Position numbers and translations under genes: made by a program. The notes beneath the pieces were generated by a model. The model was not told where the DNA came from. It saw only the letters and a program-made list of their open reading frames with translations, and searched no databases. Below, piece by piece: positions 9,171-20,062 of a DNA stretch of 64,000 nt. How positions within the stretch are numbered: position 1 is the first letter of the stretch; each line of letters starts with the position of its first letter. The stretch covers positions 55,449-119,448 of the forward strand of contig NZ_JQEI01000013.1 of NCBI RefSeq assembly GCF_000743355.1. Direction: 5' to 3'. Source of the DNA: Serratia sp. Ag1 (GTDB lineage Bacteria; Pseudomonadota; Gammaproteobacteria; Enterobacterales; Enterobacteriaceae).

Positions 9171-10697
9171 ATGAGTGAAGCACGGATTATTGCCAAAGCA
9201 ATGCACGATGGGAAACCGGGACAGGAACTGGTGATTTTGCCCGCCTTAGCCAACCGCCATGGCCTGATTACCGGAGCGACCGGAACCGGTAAAACGGTAA
9301 CGCTGCAAAAGATGGCGGAGCAGTTCGCGCGCATTGGTATTCCGGTGTTTCTGGCCGATGTCAAAGGTGATTTATCAGGTATCGCGGCTGAAGGTGTGCC
9401 TTCCGAAAAACTCCAGGCACGGCTGGCGGCCATTGGTGTCACCGACTGGCAGCCACAAGCCTGCCCGATGATCCCGTGGGATATTTTTGGCGAAAAGGGT
9501 CACCCAATCCGTGCCACCGTTTCCGATCTTGGCCCGCTGTTGTTGGGCCGCCTGTTGGATCTGAACGAGGTGCAAAGCGGCGTGCTGCAACTGATCTTTA
9601 AAATCGCCGATGACAATGCGCTGTTGCTGCTCGATATGAAGGATTTGCGGGCAATGGTGCAGTATGTTGGGGATAACGCCAAACAGTTCCAGACTCAATA
9701 TGGCAATATCTCTTCTGCCTCGGTTGGCGCGATCCAGCGTGGTTTGCTGACGCTGGAAGAGCAGGGAGCCAATCAGTTTTTTGGTGAGCCGATGTTGGAT
9801 ATCAACGAGCTGATGAAAACCGATGCTAACGGTCACGGTATCATCAATCTGCTGGCGGCAGATAAGTTGATTAACCAACCGAAACTCTATTCGGTATTCC
9901 TGCTGTGGCTGTTGGCTGAATTGTTCGAGCATTTACCCGAAGTCGGCGACCCCGAGCAGCCGAAACTGGTGTTTTTCTTTGATGAGGCCCACTTGCTGTT
10001 TAACGATGCGCCACCGGCTTTGCTGACCAAAATCGAGCAAGTGGTGCGGTTAATCCGTTCGAAAGGGGTGGGGATCTATTTTGTCACCCAGAATCCGCTG
10101 GATATCCCAGACAGCGTGCTGGGCCAGCTCGGTAACCGCGTTCAGCATGCGCTGCGCGCTTTTACACCGCGTGACCAGAAAGCGGTGAAGGCGGCGGCCC
10201 AAACGATGCGCGCCAACCCGGCCTTTAATGCGGAAACGGCGATTACCGAATTAGGCGTAGGGGAAGCGTTGGTGTCCTTTCTGGATGAGAAAGGGCGGCC
10301 TAACGTGGTGGAGCGGGCGATGGTGATCGCTCCTGAATCGAAAATGGGTATGCTGGGGGCCGAAGGGCTGAACAGCGCCATCAATAAATCGCCGTTATAT
10401 GGGCGTTACGAGGATGCAGTGGATCGCGAATCCGCCTATGAGAAGCTTTCTGTCGGAGGTTTTGCCACCATGGGCAAACCCCAGCCCGATCAAACGGCAC
10501 CTAAATCGGCGACGGAGCAGGGAAGCGGTGGCGGGCTGATGGACGGATTGAACGACATTCTGTTTGGTTCCACCGGCCCGCGCGGGGGGAAACGCGATGG
10601 TATTGTTCAGACCGCAGCCAAGAGCATGGCGCGCGATTTAGGCCGCCAGATCCTGCGTGGCGTTTTAGGCTCAATCATGGGGGGCCGCAAAAAGTAG
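9171..10697 (+). CDS. yjgR: YjgR/DUF853-family P-loop ATPase
   Basis: Cytoplasmic ATPase of the HerA/VirB4-like helicase-type superfamily, 508 residues (E. coli YjgR 500). Walker A is GATGTGKT at residues 35-42; Walker B is the FFFDEAH segment near residue 275; a later [14 protein letters not shown] segment matches the sensor region. The C-terminal 70 residues are Gly-rich ([20 protein letters not shown]). The ATG at 9171 has AAAGGA upstream and matches the family start better than an open codon 30 bases earlier. Its cellular role is not established. It is probably transcribed alone, about 100 bases after btsR. Confidence 0.9.
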   Translation: MSEARIIAKAMHDGKPGQELVILPALANRHGLITGATGTGKTVTLQKMAEQFARIGIPVFLADVKGDLSGIAAEGVPSEKLQARLAAIGVTDWQPQACPMIPWDIFGEKGHPIRATVSDLGPLLLGRLLDLNEVQSGVLQLIFKIADDNALLLLDMKDLRAMVQYVGDNAKQFQTQYGNISSASVGAIQRGLLTLEEQGANQFFGEPMLDINELMKTDANGHGIINLLAADKLINQPKLYSVFLLWLLAELFEHLPEVGDPEQPKLVFFFDEAHLLFNDAPPALLTKIEQVVRLIRSKGVGIYFVTQNPLDIPDSVLGQLGNRVQHALRAFTPRDQKAVKAAAQTMRANPAFNAETAITELGVGEALVSFLDEKGRPNVVERAMVIAPESKMGMLGAEGLNSAINKSPLYGRYEDAVDRESAYEKLSVGGFATMGKPQPDQTAPKSATEQGSGGGLMDGLNDILFGSTGPRGGKRDGIVQTAAKSMARDLGRQILRGVLGSIMGGRKK

Positions 10698-10755
10698 GCT
10701 GACATTATTGGTTGCGGCAGTAAACTAGCGCAGCATTTTTTCTGTTGGAAGTCAC

Positions 10756-11331
10756 ATGCTGCTGTTGATCGATAATTACGACTCCTTTACCTATAACCTT
10801 TATCAGTACTTCTGCGAACTGGGTGCAGAGGTGCTGGTAAAGCGTAACGACGAACTGCAACTGGCCGAGATCGAGCGGCTGGCTCCGCAGTATCTAGTCA
10901 TCTCTCCGGGCCCTTGTACGCCGAACGAGGCGGGCATTTCGCTGGCGGCTATTCGCCACTTTGCTGGCAAGTTGCCGATCCTCGGGGTTTGCCTTGGGCA
11001 TCAGGCGATCGGCCAGGCATTGGGGGCCAACGTGGTGCGTGCCCGGGCAGCCATGCATGGCAAAACCTCCGCCATTCGTCACAACCATCAGGGCGTGTTT
11101 ACCGGCCTGAATAACCCGCTGACCGTGACCCGCTACCATTCGTTGGTGCTGGAGGCGGCGACCTTGCCAAGCTGCTTTGAGGTGACTGCCTGGAGTGAGC
11201 GCAACGGTGAGCGGGATGAGATCATGGGCATTCGCCACCGGACGCTGGCACTGGAAGGGGTGCAGTTCCACCCGGAAAGCATCCTGAGTGAGCAAGGTCA
11301 TCAACTGCTGGCTAATTTCCTTAAAAATTAG
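10756..11331 (+). CDS. pabA: Aminodeoxychorismate synthase, glutamine amidotransferase subunit
   Basis: Class I glutamine amidotransferase that supplies ammonia to PabB for making 4-amino-4-deoxychorismate, a precursor of p-aminobenzoate and folate. It is 191 residues and full length. Visible are the start [14 protein letters not shown], the oxyanion-hole PGPC, nucleophile Cys79 in [11 protein letters not shown], and His172/Glu174 in QFHPES. TrpG is a close paralogue, but synteny with argD, yhfK and crp identifies PabA. The E. coli upstream genes fic and yhfG are missing here. Confidence 0.96.
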   Translation: MLLLIDNYDSFTYNLYQYFCELGAEVLVKRNDELQLAEIERLAPQYLVISPGPCTPNEAGISLAAIRHFAGKLPILGVCLGHQAIGQALGANVVRARAAMHGKTSAIRHNHQGVFTGLNNPLTVTRYHSLVLEAATLPSCFEVTAWSERNGERDEIMGIRHRTLALEGVQFHPESILSEQGHQLLANFLKN

Positions 11332-11388
11332 TTTGTTAGGATTATTTTGCCACTGCCGATGATTTTGGTTTGCCCTTTATTGGTTTTT

Positions 11389-11406
11389 TATGCATATTTT
11401 GTGACT
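11389..11406 (+). promoter_or_regulatory. Weak ARG-box-like sequence upstream of argD
   Basis: TATGCATATTTTGTGACT loosely fits the 18-bp ArgR box (core TGAAT, AT-rich centre, ATTCA). It lies about 60 bases before argD, which ArgR represses in E. coli. Several positions deviate, so this is only a candidate. Confidence 0.25.
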
Positions 11407-11438
11407 ATATTTTCAAATCATCACAACAATAACGCTGA

Positions 11439-12680
<1,242 letters not shown>

Positions 12681-12687
12681 GTGCTTT

Positions 12688-12718
12688 GCAGGAGCTGATC
12701 AGCAGATTTAGCTCCTGC
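12688..12718. terminator. Hairpin between convergent argD and yhfK
   Basis: GCAGGAGCT and AGCTCCTGC form a perfect 9-bp stem over a 13-base loop, between the two stop codons. There is no marked U-run on either strand. It probably helps end both transcripts. Confidence 0.55.
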
Positions 12719-12723
12719 CAATC

Positions 12724-14799
12724 TCAGTTTTCCCGCAGTTTCCGCTTCAACCAAATGCCATGATGCGGGCGCTGGCGCCAGGCCAGCGACGAAATGGTGT
12801 GCATGACGCTCAGATGCGAAAGAATACGCAACAGGTGGCGCTCCATCTCACTGGGCGGCTTATCCGGATGCAGCAGCGGAGGCGGCATAATGAGCTTGCT
12901 GGTGCTTGGGCCGTCATATTCCAGCCGCTGTTGGCAGCTTTGCAGGGCGATCTCACAGCTTTGCAGATACTCTTTTGCCATCTCTGGCGTTAAGGTGTCG
13001 TGCTCGCGTGCCAGAATGGTCAGTGCATTCAGGTGCTCAACAATAAACTGGCTGTGTGTGACCCATAAGCGCATATCTGCCAGATAATTCGACTCAAATC
13101 CCGGTTCCTGCATGGCCTGATTGAGCGAGGTGAACAGGGTATTATGCGCCTGGTTGACCTGCATACGGGCATAGGCCAGCGTAGCGGAGTCTGCCTCTGG
13201 TTCTTTCAGCAACAGGCGCAGTGCGGTTTGATCTTGCTCCAGTGCCTGGTGCGCATTCTGACGCAGCAGGCCGCTCTGCCATTGTGGCCACAGCCAGATG
13301 CTGCCGCCAAACGTCAACACGCAGCCAATCAGCGTATCGATCAGGCGCGGAACCAGAAAATTGCTGCCGTTCAGTGACAGCAAGTGCAGGGTATACACAG
13401 CGGTAATGGTAAATCCGATCACCGACAGCCCATAATTTTTGCGCAAGATCAGGTAGGAAGCCAGCGTGATCGCTAACATGACGCCCAGCGTTGCGTTCAA
13501 CGGCAGTTGCAGTTGTAACAACCCAGCCGCAATCACCAATCCCACCAGCGTCCCGAGCGCACGGTGCTGGATCCTGATGCGTGTAGCGTTATAGCCGTTC
13601 TGGCTGACCAGCATGATGGTCAACAGGATCCAATAGGGCTTCGGCAGATGGAAAATCATCCCCAGGCTACTGCCTACCGCCAGGATGATGCCCAGTCGAG
13701 CAGCATTGCGCAGGGCGTTGGACTTCAACGACAGGTAGCTGAGCAGCGCTGGCCAGAAAGGTAACCGCGTTTGGTTGGCCATCAGATCGCGCTGATACAG
13801 TGGGCGCTGGGCGCGTAACAGGCGGGCGATACGGCTGAAGTGGTAAAAACAGAACTGGCCAACCGGATTGTCGGCATGCTGTGTGGCCACTTTTTCTAAC
13901 GCTGCCAGCTCCTTCTTCATGCTGAAACGCGTTGAACGCTGGTGATAGAGAATATCGTTGGCTATCACGCGCAACCGCCCGGCAATCACCTGAGCGTTGC
14001 GGCGGATGATGGCTTCGGCCTGGCTCTGTTCTACCAGCTTTTGCACTTCTTCTGGTTGATGCAGGCTGACAGTAATGTGTTCCTGCAGGTCGAGCGCTAC
14101 CTGAAAGGTGCGTCGCAGGCGCTTTTGCTCTTGGCTATTGGCATGGGGCAAGAAATTGAGCTGCTGATATAACAGGCCGATCAGATCCATCACCTTTTGC
14201 TGGCGTTGGAGCAGCGGTGGCAGAGCGGTTTCGGGATCGGTATGTTGGGTCAGCAGCGAGTATTTGGCTTCAAAATAGTCTGCCAACAGGAGATAGAGCT
14301 GGCTCAGGGATTCGCGCATCGGCTGTTCTTTCCACAGTTTGAACCAGAACCAGGTGAACAGCCCGTACCACAGGGTACCAACCAGATACAGCAGCGGCGT
14401 ATGCCAGATCGGCACTTGTCCGGCCATGCTGAGCGAGAAGATGGCTGCGACCAGCGCGGCAGGCAGCAAGCGGGCGTGCAGCGGGCTGATTTCACCGCTG
14501 ACACCCAGCAGCAGGGGCATTGCCAGCATCAGCAACGGCAACGGAATATGCCACAGCAACGCCTGTTGCAGCAGCAGGCTGCTGAGGGCAAACAGGGAAC
14601 CGCCCACCATCAGGCGTTTGAAAAAGCGTTTGTGCGGTGTGTCCAGCCCGGCGATGTTGCAGCAGGCGGGCACCAGAGAGGACAGCAGGCCGAGTTGCAG
14701 GTTGCCCATCAGCAGGAAGAAAACGACCGGTAAGCACAGCACCAGCGTTTGTCGCAGTGCGTAGTTGACTTCCGGGTGATAGATCAGACGCCGCCACAT
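12724..14799 (-). CDS. yhfK: YhfK, FUSC/YccS-family inner membrane protein
   Basis: Predicted inner-membrane protein of 691 residues (E. coli YhfK about 700) of the fusaric-acid-resistance/YccS family, substrate unknown. It has two hydrophobic blocks of about six spans each (residues about 15-160 and 370-500), a soluble region between them, and a long soluble C terminus. Close matches to E. coli include CNIAGLDTPHKRFFKRL, KPYWILLTIMLVSQNGY and SLAWRQRPHHGIWL. It lies just downstream of crp on the same strand, separated by a terminator. Confidence 0.93.
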   Translation of the reverse strand: MWRRLIYHPEVNYALRQTLVLCLPVVFFLLMGNLQLGLLSSLVPACCNIAGLDTPHKRFFKRLMVGGSLFALSSLLLQQALLWHIPLPLLMLAMPLLLGVSGEISPLHARLLPAALVAAIFSLSMAGQVPIWHTPLLYLVGTLWYGLFTWFWFKLWKEQPMRESLSQLYLLLADYFEAKYSLLTQHTDPETALPPLLQRQQKVMDLIGLLYQQLNFLPHANSQEQKRLRRTFQVALDLQEHITVSLHQPEEVQKLVEQSQAEAIIRRNAQVIAGRLRVIANDILYHQRSTRFSMKKELAALEKVATQHADNPVGQFCFYHFSRIARLLRAQRPLYQRDLMANQTRLPFWPALLSYLSLKSNALRNAARLGIILAVGSSLGMIFHLPKPYWILLTIMLVSQNGYNATRIRIQHRALGTLVGLVIAAGLLQLQLPLNATLGVMLAITLASYLILRKNYGLSVIGFTITAVYTLHLLSLNGSNFLVPRLIDTLIGCVLTFGGSIWLWPQWQSGLLRQNAHQALEQDQTALRLLLKEPEADSATLAYARMQVNQAHNTLFTSLNQAMQEPGFESNYLADMRLWVTHSQFIVEHLNALTILAREHDTLTPEMAKEYLQSCEIALQSCQQRLEYDGPSTSKLIMPPPLLHPDKPPSEMERHLLRILSHLSVMHTISSLAWRQRPHHGIWLKRKLREN

Positions 14800-14812
14800 C
14801 AGGTTTGGGGGG

Positions 14813-14838
14813 TAAAACGGCGTATCGCTACGCCGTTT
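14813..14838 (-). terminator. Rho-independent terminator of crp
   Basis: A 10-bp perfect stem (AAACGGCGTA / TACGCCGTTT) with a four-base loop lies nine bases after the crp stop and is followed on the minus strand by a short U-run. It separates crp from yhfK, so yhfK would need read-through or its own promoter. Confidence 0.8.
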
Positions 14839-14847
14839 CCTTGGTGA

Positions 14848-15480
14848 TTAACGCGTGCCGTAGACGACAATGGTTTTGCCGTGGGCAGAAATCAGGTTTT
14901 GATCTTCGAGCATTTTCAGAATACGACCGACGGTTTCACGTGAGCAACCGACGATTTGACCGATTTCCTGGCGGGTAATCTTGATTTGCATGCCATCCGG
15001 GTGAGTCATGGCATCAGGCTGTTTTGCCAGGTTCAGCAGGGTTTGTGCAATGCGGCCAGTAACATCAAGGAAGGCGAGGTTACCCACTTTCTCTGAGGTG
15101 ATTTGCAAGCGGCTTGCCATCTGCGCAGACAGGCGCATCAGGATATCCGGGTTAACCTGAATCAACTGGCGGAATTTCTTATAGGAAATTTCAGCCACTT
15201 CACAGGCTGTTTTCGCTCTAACCCAGGCACTGCGCTCTTGGCCTTCTTCAAATAATCCAAGTTCACCGATGAAATCCCCCTGATTAAGGTAGGACAGAAT
15301 CATCTCTTTGCCTTCTTCATCCTTGATCAGCACCGCGACGGAACCTTTCACGATGTAGTAAAGCGTTTCGGCCTTTTCACCTTGGTGAATCAGCGTACTC
15401 TTCGATGGATATTTGTGGATATGGCAATGAGACAGGAACCATTCGAGAGTAGGGTCTGTTTGCGGTTTGCCGAGAACCAT
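14848..15480 (-). CDS. crp: cAMP receptor protein, global catabolite regulator
   Basis: Homodimeric transcription factor that binds cAMP and then TGTGA-N6-TCACA sites to activate carbon-source genes. It is 210 residues, the same as E. coli and nearly identical. The cyclic-nucleotide pocket shows GELGLFE with Glu73, and Arg83-Ser84; the DNA-recognition helix is [19 protein letters not shown]. It is divergent from yhfA across a 382-base control region. The ATG has AGAGGAT about nine bases upstream. Confidence 0.99.
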   Translation of the reverse strand: MVLGKPQTDPTLEWFLSHCHIHKYPSKSTLIHQGEKAETLYYIVKGSVAVLIKDEEGKEMILSYLNQGDFIGELGLFEEGQERSAWVRAKTACEVAEISYKKFRQLIQVNPDILMRLSAQMASRLQITSEKVGNLAFLDVTGRIAQTLLNLAKQPDAMTHPDGMQIKITRQEIGQIVGCSRETVGRILKMLEDQNLISAHGKTIVVYGTR

Positions 15481-15862
15481 TCGCTGTTATCCTCTGTTGT
15501 TATCGCTGCCTTGTATCACAGGGGTCAGAGTTCCCTGTAAAACGTGCTTATAGCCTGGTGTTTTATTGAGTGGCTATCAACAGGTTTTGAGGCATGTTAT
15601 AGAAATACGCTTGTGCCTTAGCATATTAACTTGCGCCAAGTGCTGCAAGCTACATTCTGTTAACATACCAATATAGGGTTCTTTCCTCGGACATTTCCCT
15701 GAAATCGATGACCTGGAAAGAGTTATTGCGGCTCTGTTTGTAGCACAGAGTGAAGCGGGTGTCTTGTATTGTCTCGCTTCAGCATGATTAGCATCAGGTT
15801 CCGTTGCCAGTTTCTATGCGAAAGCGTACCCTGATTTTGAGAAATTAACTGGAGTGTACAAA
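15481..15862. other. crp-yhfA divergent control region
   Basis: A 382-base gap holding the crp promoter (minus strand) and the yhfA promoter (plus strand). In E. coli this region carries CRP and Fis sites for crp autoregulation. I find no unambiguous TGTGA-N6-TCACA match and no small gene. Confidence 0.5.
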
Positions 15863-16270
15863 ATGCAGGCAAGAGTTAAGTGGGTAGAAGGACTGACATT
15901 CTTAGGGGAGTCTGCGTCTGGCCATCAGGTTTTGATGGATGGTAACGCGGGCGATAAAGCGCCAAGCCCGATGGAAATGGTATTGATGTCGGTGGGCGGC
16001 TGTAGTGCGATTGATGTGATGTCGATTCTGCAAAAGGGCCGTAACGATGTTCGTGACTGCGAGGTGAAACTGACCTCGGAACGCCGCGAAGAAGCACCGC
16101 GTCTGTTTACCCACATCAACCTGCATTTTATCGTCACCGGTAAGGGGCTGACTGATAAAATCGTTGAGCGTGCGGTTAATCTCTCTGCCGAGAAATATTG
16201 CTCGGTCTCGCTGATGTTGGGCAAAGCGGCCAGCGTCACCCACAGTTTTGAAATCTGTGAAGTTGCCTGA
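15863..16270 (+). CDS. yhfA: YhfA, OsmC/Ohr-family protein
   Basis: Small cytoplasmic OsmC-family protein, 135 residues against 134 in E. coli. The family includes thiol-dependent peroxide reductases; this member has the cysteine in GGCSAIDVMSIL and another in AEKYCSVSLML, the two positions used by the family. The true physiological role of YhfA is not established. The ATG at 15863 (MQARVKWVEGLTFLGES) matches E. coli; TGGAG precedes it by nine bases. It is divergent from crp and convergent with prkB. Confidence 0.95.
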   Translation: MQARVKWVEGLTFLGESASGHQVLMDGNAGDKAPSPMEMVLMSVGGCSAIDVMSILQKGRNDVRDCEVKLTSERREEAPRLFTHINLHFIVTGKGLTDKIVERAVNLSAEKYCSVSLMLGKAASVTHSFEICEVA

Positions 16271-16302
16271 GATCGCCTGCGGTAACCCTGATGGCATCAA
16301 GG

Positions 16303-16334
16303 CACCAATCGCTGCGCCGTAACAGCGATTGGTG
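16303..16334. terminator. Strong hairpin between convergent yhfA and prkB
   Basis: A perfect 12-bp stem, CACCAATCGCTG and CAGCGATTGGTG, with an eight-base loop sits between the two stop codons. No long U-run follows on either strand. Likely a bidirectional terminator or 3'-end stabiliser. Confidence 0.65.
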
Positions 16335-16356
16335 TCAGTGCTGTTGCTCCTCGGAG

Positions 16357-17226
16357 CTATTCGATTTTTTTACCTTCCAGCAGACGTTGCACCAGCGGCG
16401 CCATAATCAGCTCCATCGCCAGCCCCATCTTGCCACCCGGCACCACCAGCGTATTGATATGCGAGATGAAAGAACCCTGCAGCATGGCAAGCAGATAAGG
16501 GTAATCAATCTGATCCAGACCACGGAAATGAATCACCACAAAGCTTTCATCCAGCGAAGGAATGGCTTTGGCGGCAAATGGATTGGAAGTATCGACCGTC
16601 GGTACCCGCTGGAAGTTGATATGGGTGCGTGAGAACTGTGGTGTGATGTAGCTGATGTAATCTTCCATCGAGCGCACGACGGAATCCATCACCGCTTCAC
16701 GGGAATGGCCACGCTCGCCGGTATCGCGGATTAATTTCTGGATCCATTCCAGATTGACGATCGGCACTACGCCCACCAGCAGATCGACATGTTTGGCAAC
16801 GTCGACTTTATCGGCGACTACGCCACCGTGCAGCCCCTCGTAGAACAACACATCGGTAGGTTCCGGCAACGGCTCCCAAGGCGTGAAGGTGCCGGGCACC
16901 TGATCGTAAGGCACGGCTTCATCGTAAGTGTGCAGATACTTGCGTGAGCGACCGGTACCATTCTTGCCATACTGGGTGAAGCTTTGTTCCAGTAGGCTGA
17001 AGTTATTGGCCTCCGGGCCGAAATAGCTGATGTGGCGGCCCAAATCGCGCGCTTTGCGGATTGCCGCATCCATTTCTGGTCGGGTGTAGTTATGGAAGCT
17101 ATCCCCTTCCAGTTGGGCAGCGCGAATATTCAACTGCTGGAAAATCTTGCGGAATGCCAGACTGGTTGTGGTGGTGCCCGCACCGCTGGAGCCGGTCACC
17201 GCAATGATAGGATGTTTGGCAGACAT
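16357..17226 (-). CDS. prkB: PrkB, phosphoribulokinase-like P-loop kinase
   Basis: Cytoplasmic protein of 289 residues in the phosphoribulokinase/uridine kinase family, with P-loop GSSGAGTT at 12-19. Enterobacteria have no Calvin cycle, so ribulose-5-phosphate is probably not the physiological substrate; the role is unknown. Conserved segments include FYEGLHGGVV and RTHINFQRVPTVDTSNPF, as in E. coli YhfQ/PrkB. The gene lies between yhfA and yheU, its usual neighbours. Confidence 0.94.
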   Translation of the reverse strand: MSAKHPIIAVTGSSGAGTTTTSLAFRKIFQQLNIRAAQLEGDSFHNYTRPEMDAAIRKARDLGRHISYFGPEANNFSLLEQSFTQYGKNGTGRSRKYLHTYDEAVPYDQVPGTFTPWEPLPEPTDVLFYEGLHGGVVADKVDVAKHVDLLVGVVPIVNLEWIQKLIRDTGERGHSREAVMDSVVRSMEDYISYITPQFSRTHINFQRVPTVDTSNPFAAKAIPSLDESFVVIHFRGLDQIDYPYLLAMLQGSFISHINTLVVPGGKMGLAMELIMAPLVQRLLEGKKIE

Positions 17227-17318
17227 AATGGTTTGTCACTCCGTAGTAAACCCGTGGACGTCGATCGGCGATAATCCATTGTTACCTGATTTTTTTTGCC
17301 AATCATAGGTTGGAGTGA

Positions 17319-17552
17319 CTAAATTTCTTCCTGCCCTGCACGGAACTGCCCGCGCGGCATAATATTGACGGTTTCATGCAGTTCCGACCAGACCAGCACG
17401 ATCTCGCCACTTTTTAGTTGGCGGCGGACGTCGTCCACTTTCTGCTCCAACGAGCGTTCGTGCTCGCCGTAGTCGGTGCCTTCACGCAATACAAAGGATT
17501 CGATCAGGCTGTCCAGGGTGGCCGGTTCAAGTTGTTGCCAAGGGATAATCAC
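17319..17552 (-). CDS. yheU: YheU, small conserved protein (UPF0270)
   Basis: 77-residue protein of unknown function. The stretch [17 protein letters not shown] is almost unchanged from E. coli YheU (72 residues), as is [15 protein letters not shown]. The start is taken as the GTG at 17552, whose GTGA overlaps the yheT stop by four bases; the family begins at this point with a short hydrophobic residue-IPWQ. A longer in-frame extension upstream lies wholly inside yheT and is not credible. It forms a translationally coupled pair with yheT. Confidence 0.9.
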   Translation of the reverse strand: MIIPWQQLEPATLDSLIESFVLREGTDYGEHERSLEQKVDDVRRQLKSGEIVLVWSELHETVNIMPRGQFRAGQEEI

Positions 17553-18529
17553 GTGGTTGATTCCAGAAAAGGGGAAAGCCAGGCCGGAATTCGCTGCTCC
17601 AGCCACATTTGCGGTTTCTTCAAGGTGCCGCCAACAAAGCCGACGTGGCCGCCACGTTCGGTTAGTTGATATTCGATATTGGCTGGCAGCGTGCTGAGAT
17701 CGGGGATCACTTCGTCGGTCATGAAGGGGTCGTCCTTCGCGTGGATGATCAACAGTGGCGTAGTGATCTGTGGCAGCAGGGGCAGAGCGCTGCAGCGGCG
17801 ATAATAATCGACAGCGCCGTTGAAACCGTGCAAGCGCGAGGTGATCACTTCGTCAAATTCGCGGATGCGGCGCAGGCTGTTCAATTGCGGCAGGTTCAGC
17901 GGCAAGGTGTCGGGGTAATACAGCAGCTTGCGCGTGGCGTTCTGCTTCAACTGGCCCAGTAAATAGTGTTGATAAACGCGCGAAAAGCCTTGTTCCATGC
18001 GAATAGAGCAAGGTTCCAGCATCAGTGGTGCCGACACCACAACCGCCGCCTGCAGCAGGCTGTCATGGCCCTGCTGTGCCAGGTAGTACGCCAGCATATT
18101 GCCGCCGAGAGAAATGCCTACCGCCGCCGTTGGCACTTCGCCAAAGTTGCTACGCAGCCAGCGCAGGAAGAAACGGGCATCTTCGGTTTCCCCGGAGTGG
18201 TAGATACGGTGTTTGCGGTTAGGGACACCGCTACAACCACGGAAATGCATCACCACGCCCAGCCACCCTTTTTCACTCCAGGCGTTGAGCAGGCCGTGGG
18301 CATAAGGGCTGTAGAAACTGCCCTCCAATCCGTGGAACAGCACCACGCGTGGCTTCTTGAGGGCTTGCAGTGGATCTTCACTCCAGGCGAGATCGACAAA
18401 ATCGCCGTCGGGCAATTCCAGCCGTTGCCAGTGGGGCTTCACCAGGACATGGCGACGCACCAGCCGTGGCAGCAGGGTTTGCAGATGTGGATTACTGGCC
18501 CCGGTCAGAGGGCGAAAGGATTCATGCAT
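17549..18529 (-). CDS. yheT: YheT, alpha/beta-fold hydrolase
   Basis: Predicted cytoplasmic esterase/hydrolase of the UPF0017/AB-hydrolase-4 family, 326 residues (E. coli 340). The oxyanion region is LFHGLEGS (64-71), the nucleophile Ser140 sits in GISLGGN, and acid and base are likely in HAKDDPF and GGHVGF near the C terminus. The substrate is unknown. Its stop overlaps the GTG of yheU. It is divergent from the LysE-family gene. Confidence 0.92.
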   Translation of the reverse strand: MHESFRPLTGASNPHLQTLLPRLVRRHVLVKPHWQRLELPDGDFVDLAWSEDPLQALKKPRVVLFHGLEGSFYSPYAHGLLNAWSEKGWLGVVMHFRGCSGVPNRKHRIYHSGETEDARFFLRWLRSNFGEVPTAAVGISLGGNMLAYYLAQQGHDSLLQAAVVVSAPLMLEPCSIRMEQGFSRVYQHYLLGQLKQNATRKLLYYPDTLPLNLPQLNSLRRIREFDEVITSRLHGFNGAVDYYRRCSALPLLPQITTPLLIIHAKDDPFMTDEVIPDLSTLPANIEYQLTERGGHVGFVGGTLKKPQMWLEQRIPAWLSPFLESTT

Positions 18530-18646
18530 AGTTGAATAAAAATCTTGTTGGCGGCTATTGTGTGATCAATACCGCACTGTTAGCTTCAATGTCATGTATT
18601 AACAATAATACTGCAAAAAATCATTTGGGTGAGGAGCACCCGCTTC

Positions 18647-19249
18647 ATGGAACTGAGTTTATTTCTTTCGATGTTAGGCTTCCTGTGGGTTGCCGCAATC
18701 ACGCCTGGCCCAAACAATATGCTGCTCACCACTTCCGGAGCTAACTTCGGTTTTATGCGTTCGCTGTGGCTGATGATCGGCATCATGCTCGGCATGCAGA
18801 GTATTATGCTGCTGGTAGCGTTTGGTGTGGGCGGTCTGATCCTGATTTACCCTTCGTTGCACCTGATCCTGAAGATTCTCGGTAGCCTGTATCTGTTATG
18901 GCTGGCGTGGAAAGTGGCCACCGCTGCCTATGAAACACTGGAAACCGATGTGGCACCGCCCAAGCCGATTCGCCTGTATCAAGGCTGGCTGCTGCAGTTC
19001 CTCAACCCGAAAGCCTGGCTGATGGGGCTGGGAGCCGTGGCGAGTTTCAGCCTGGAGGGGGAAAAGTACAATCATTCCATTCTGGCGATCGCTTTTGGCC
19101 TGTTCGTGGTGAACATCGTTGCCGGGGTGATTTGGTTGGGATTCGGCACGGTGATTGGCCGCTTGCTGCATAGCAAGAAAGCCTGGGTAATTTTTAACGT
19201 TTCCATGGGGCTGTTAACGGCGGCCTGTGTGTTGCTGATCTGGCACTAG
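18647..19249 (+). CDS. LysE/RhtB-family amino-acid exporter
   Basis: Inner-membrane exporter of 200 residues with about six hydrophobic spans. The family signature AAITPGPNNMLL lies near residues 14-25, and FLNPKAWLMGLGA near 125. Members export basic amino acids, homoserine, threonine or cysteine metabolites; the substrate here is unknown, though EamB-like proteins share the TPGPNN start. The ATG at 18647 has GAGGAG about 11 bases upstream; a GTG at 18629 is open but would place the ribosome site inside the protein. A PhzF gene follows 11 bases later, so the two are probably co-transcribed. Confidence 0.85.
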   Translation: MELSLFLSMLGFLWVAAITPGPNNMLLTTSGANFGFMRSLWLMIGIMLGMQSIMLLVAFGVGGLILIYPSLHLILKILGSLYLLWLAWKVATAAYETLETDVAPPKPIRLYQGWLLQFLNPKAWLMGLGAVASFSLEGEKYNHSILAIAFGLFVVNIVAGVIWLGFGTVIGRLLHSKKAWVIFNVSMGLLTAACVLLIWH

Positions 19250-19260
19250 AGGAAAAAGGG

Positions 19261-20043
19261 ATGAGCGAAAATTACTTCCATGTTGACGCGTTTATCGGTG
19301 CAGGCTTGCGCGGCAACCCTGCGGGCGTCTGCCTGCTGGAACACCCGTTGGCCACGGAGCAGATGCAAGCGATCGCCAATGAGCTGTATCTGCCCGAGAC
19401 CGCTTTTGTCTGGGATGAAGGCGGTATGTATGGGATCCGCTGGTTTACCCCCACGCGTGAGGTCGATTTGTGCGGGCATGCCACACTGGCAACAGCACAT
19501 GTGTTGTTAAGCGTGGTCAATCCGGCATTGCACGATATTCGTTTTCGCTCTGCCAGCGGCGAACTGCATGTCACCAGGGATGCTGAGGATCGCGAGCGGT
19601 TGATTCTGGACTTCCCTTCCCGCCCACCGCAGAAAGTGACCGAACCCGCTGGGCTGGCAGCCCTGCTGGGGGCTCAACCGCTGGAGGTGTGGCAGGCGAC
19701 GTCGATGCTGGTGATATTAGAGCACGAAGCGCAGGTGCGGGCATTGCAGCCGGATATTCCAGAGCTGATCGAGCAACTTGGGTGTGGCGTGATTGTGACT
19801 GCGCCGGGTGATGAGGTGGATTTTGTCTCACGTTATTTCTCGCTGGATCGCAGCGAAGACCCGGTGACCGGTTCTGCCCACTGTACGTTGATGCCTTACT
19901 GGGTGGCGCGTCTTGGCCGCCATAAGTTGCATGCCAAGCAAATTTCGGCACGCGGCGGTGAGCTGTTCTGTGAGCTGAAAGGGGAACGCACGATGTTGGG
20001 GGGCTATGCGCGCATTTTCCTGCGGGGTGAAATCACGCTTTAG
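19261..20043 (+). CDS. PhzF-family isomerase/epimerase-like protein
   Basis: Protein of 260 residues in the PhzF/YddE superfamily with the two-domain diaminopimelate-epimerase fold. Seen are FHVDAF near the N terminus, the catalytic Glu in LPETAF (about residue 45), LCGHATLATAH and DPVTGSAHC. PhzF itself isomerises dihydro-hydroxyanthranilate in phenazine synthesis, but no phenazine genes are here, so the substrate is unknown. The start follows GAGGAAAAAGGG. It lies directly after the exporter gene; the pair may make or detoxify and export a small molecule, which is speculation. Confidence 0.86.
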   Translation: MSENYFHVDAFIGAGLRGNPAGVCLLEHPLATEQMQAIANELYLPETAFVWDEGGMYGIRWFTPTREVDLCGHATLATAHVLLSVVNPALHDIRFRSASGELHVTRDAEDRERLILDFPSRPPQKVTEPAGLAALLGAQPLEVWQATSMLVILEHEAQVRALQPDIPELIEQLGCGVIVTAPGDEVDFVSRYFSLDRSEDPVTGSAHCTLMPYWVARLGRHKLHAKQISARGGELFCELKGERTMLGGYARIFLRGEITL

Positions 20044-20062
20044 GCTGAAGATATATTCACAT

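Noticed and set aside
9375..9932. 185-codon minus-strand frame opposite yjgR
   Set aside because: Shadow of a complete conserved ATPase gene; Gln/Arg-rich composition typical of antisense frames.
17319..17606. Longer yheU start with 18 extra residues
   Set aside because: The extension lies within yheT, lacks a ribosome site and is not in the family; the GTG overlap start fits better.
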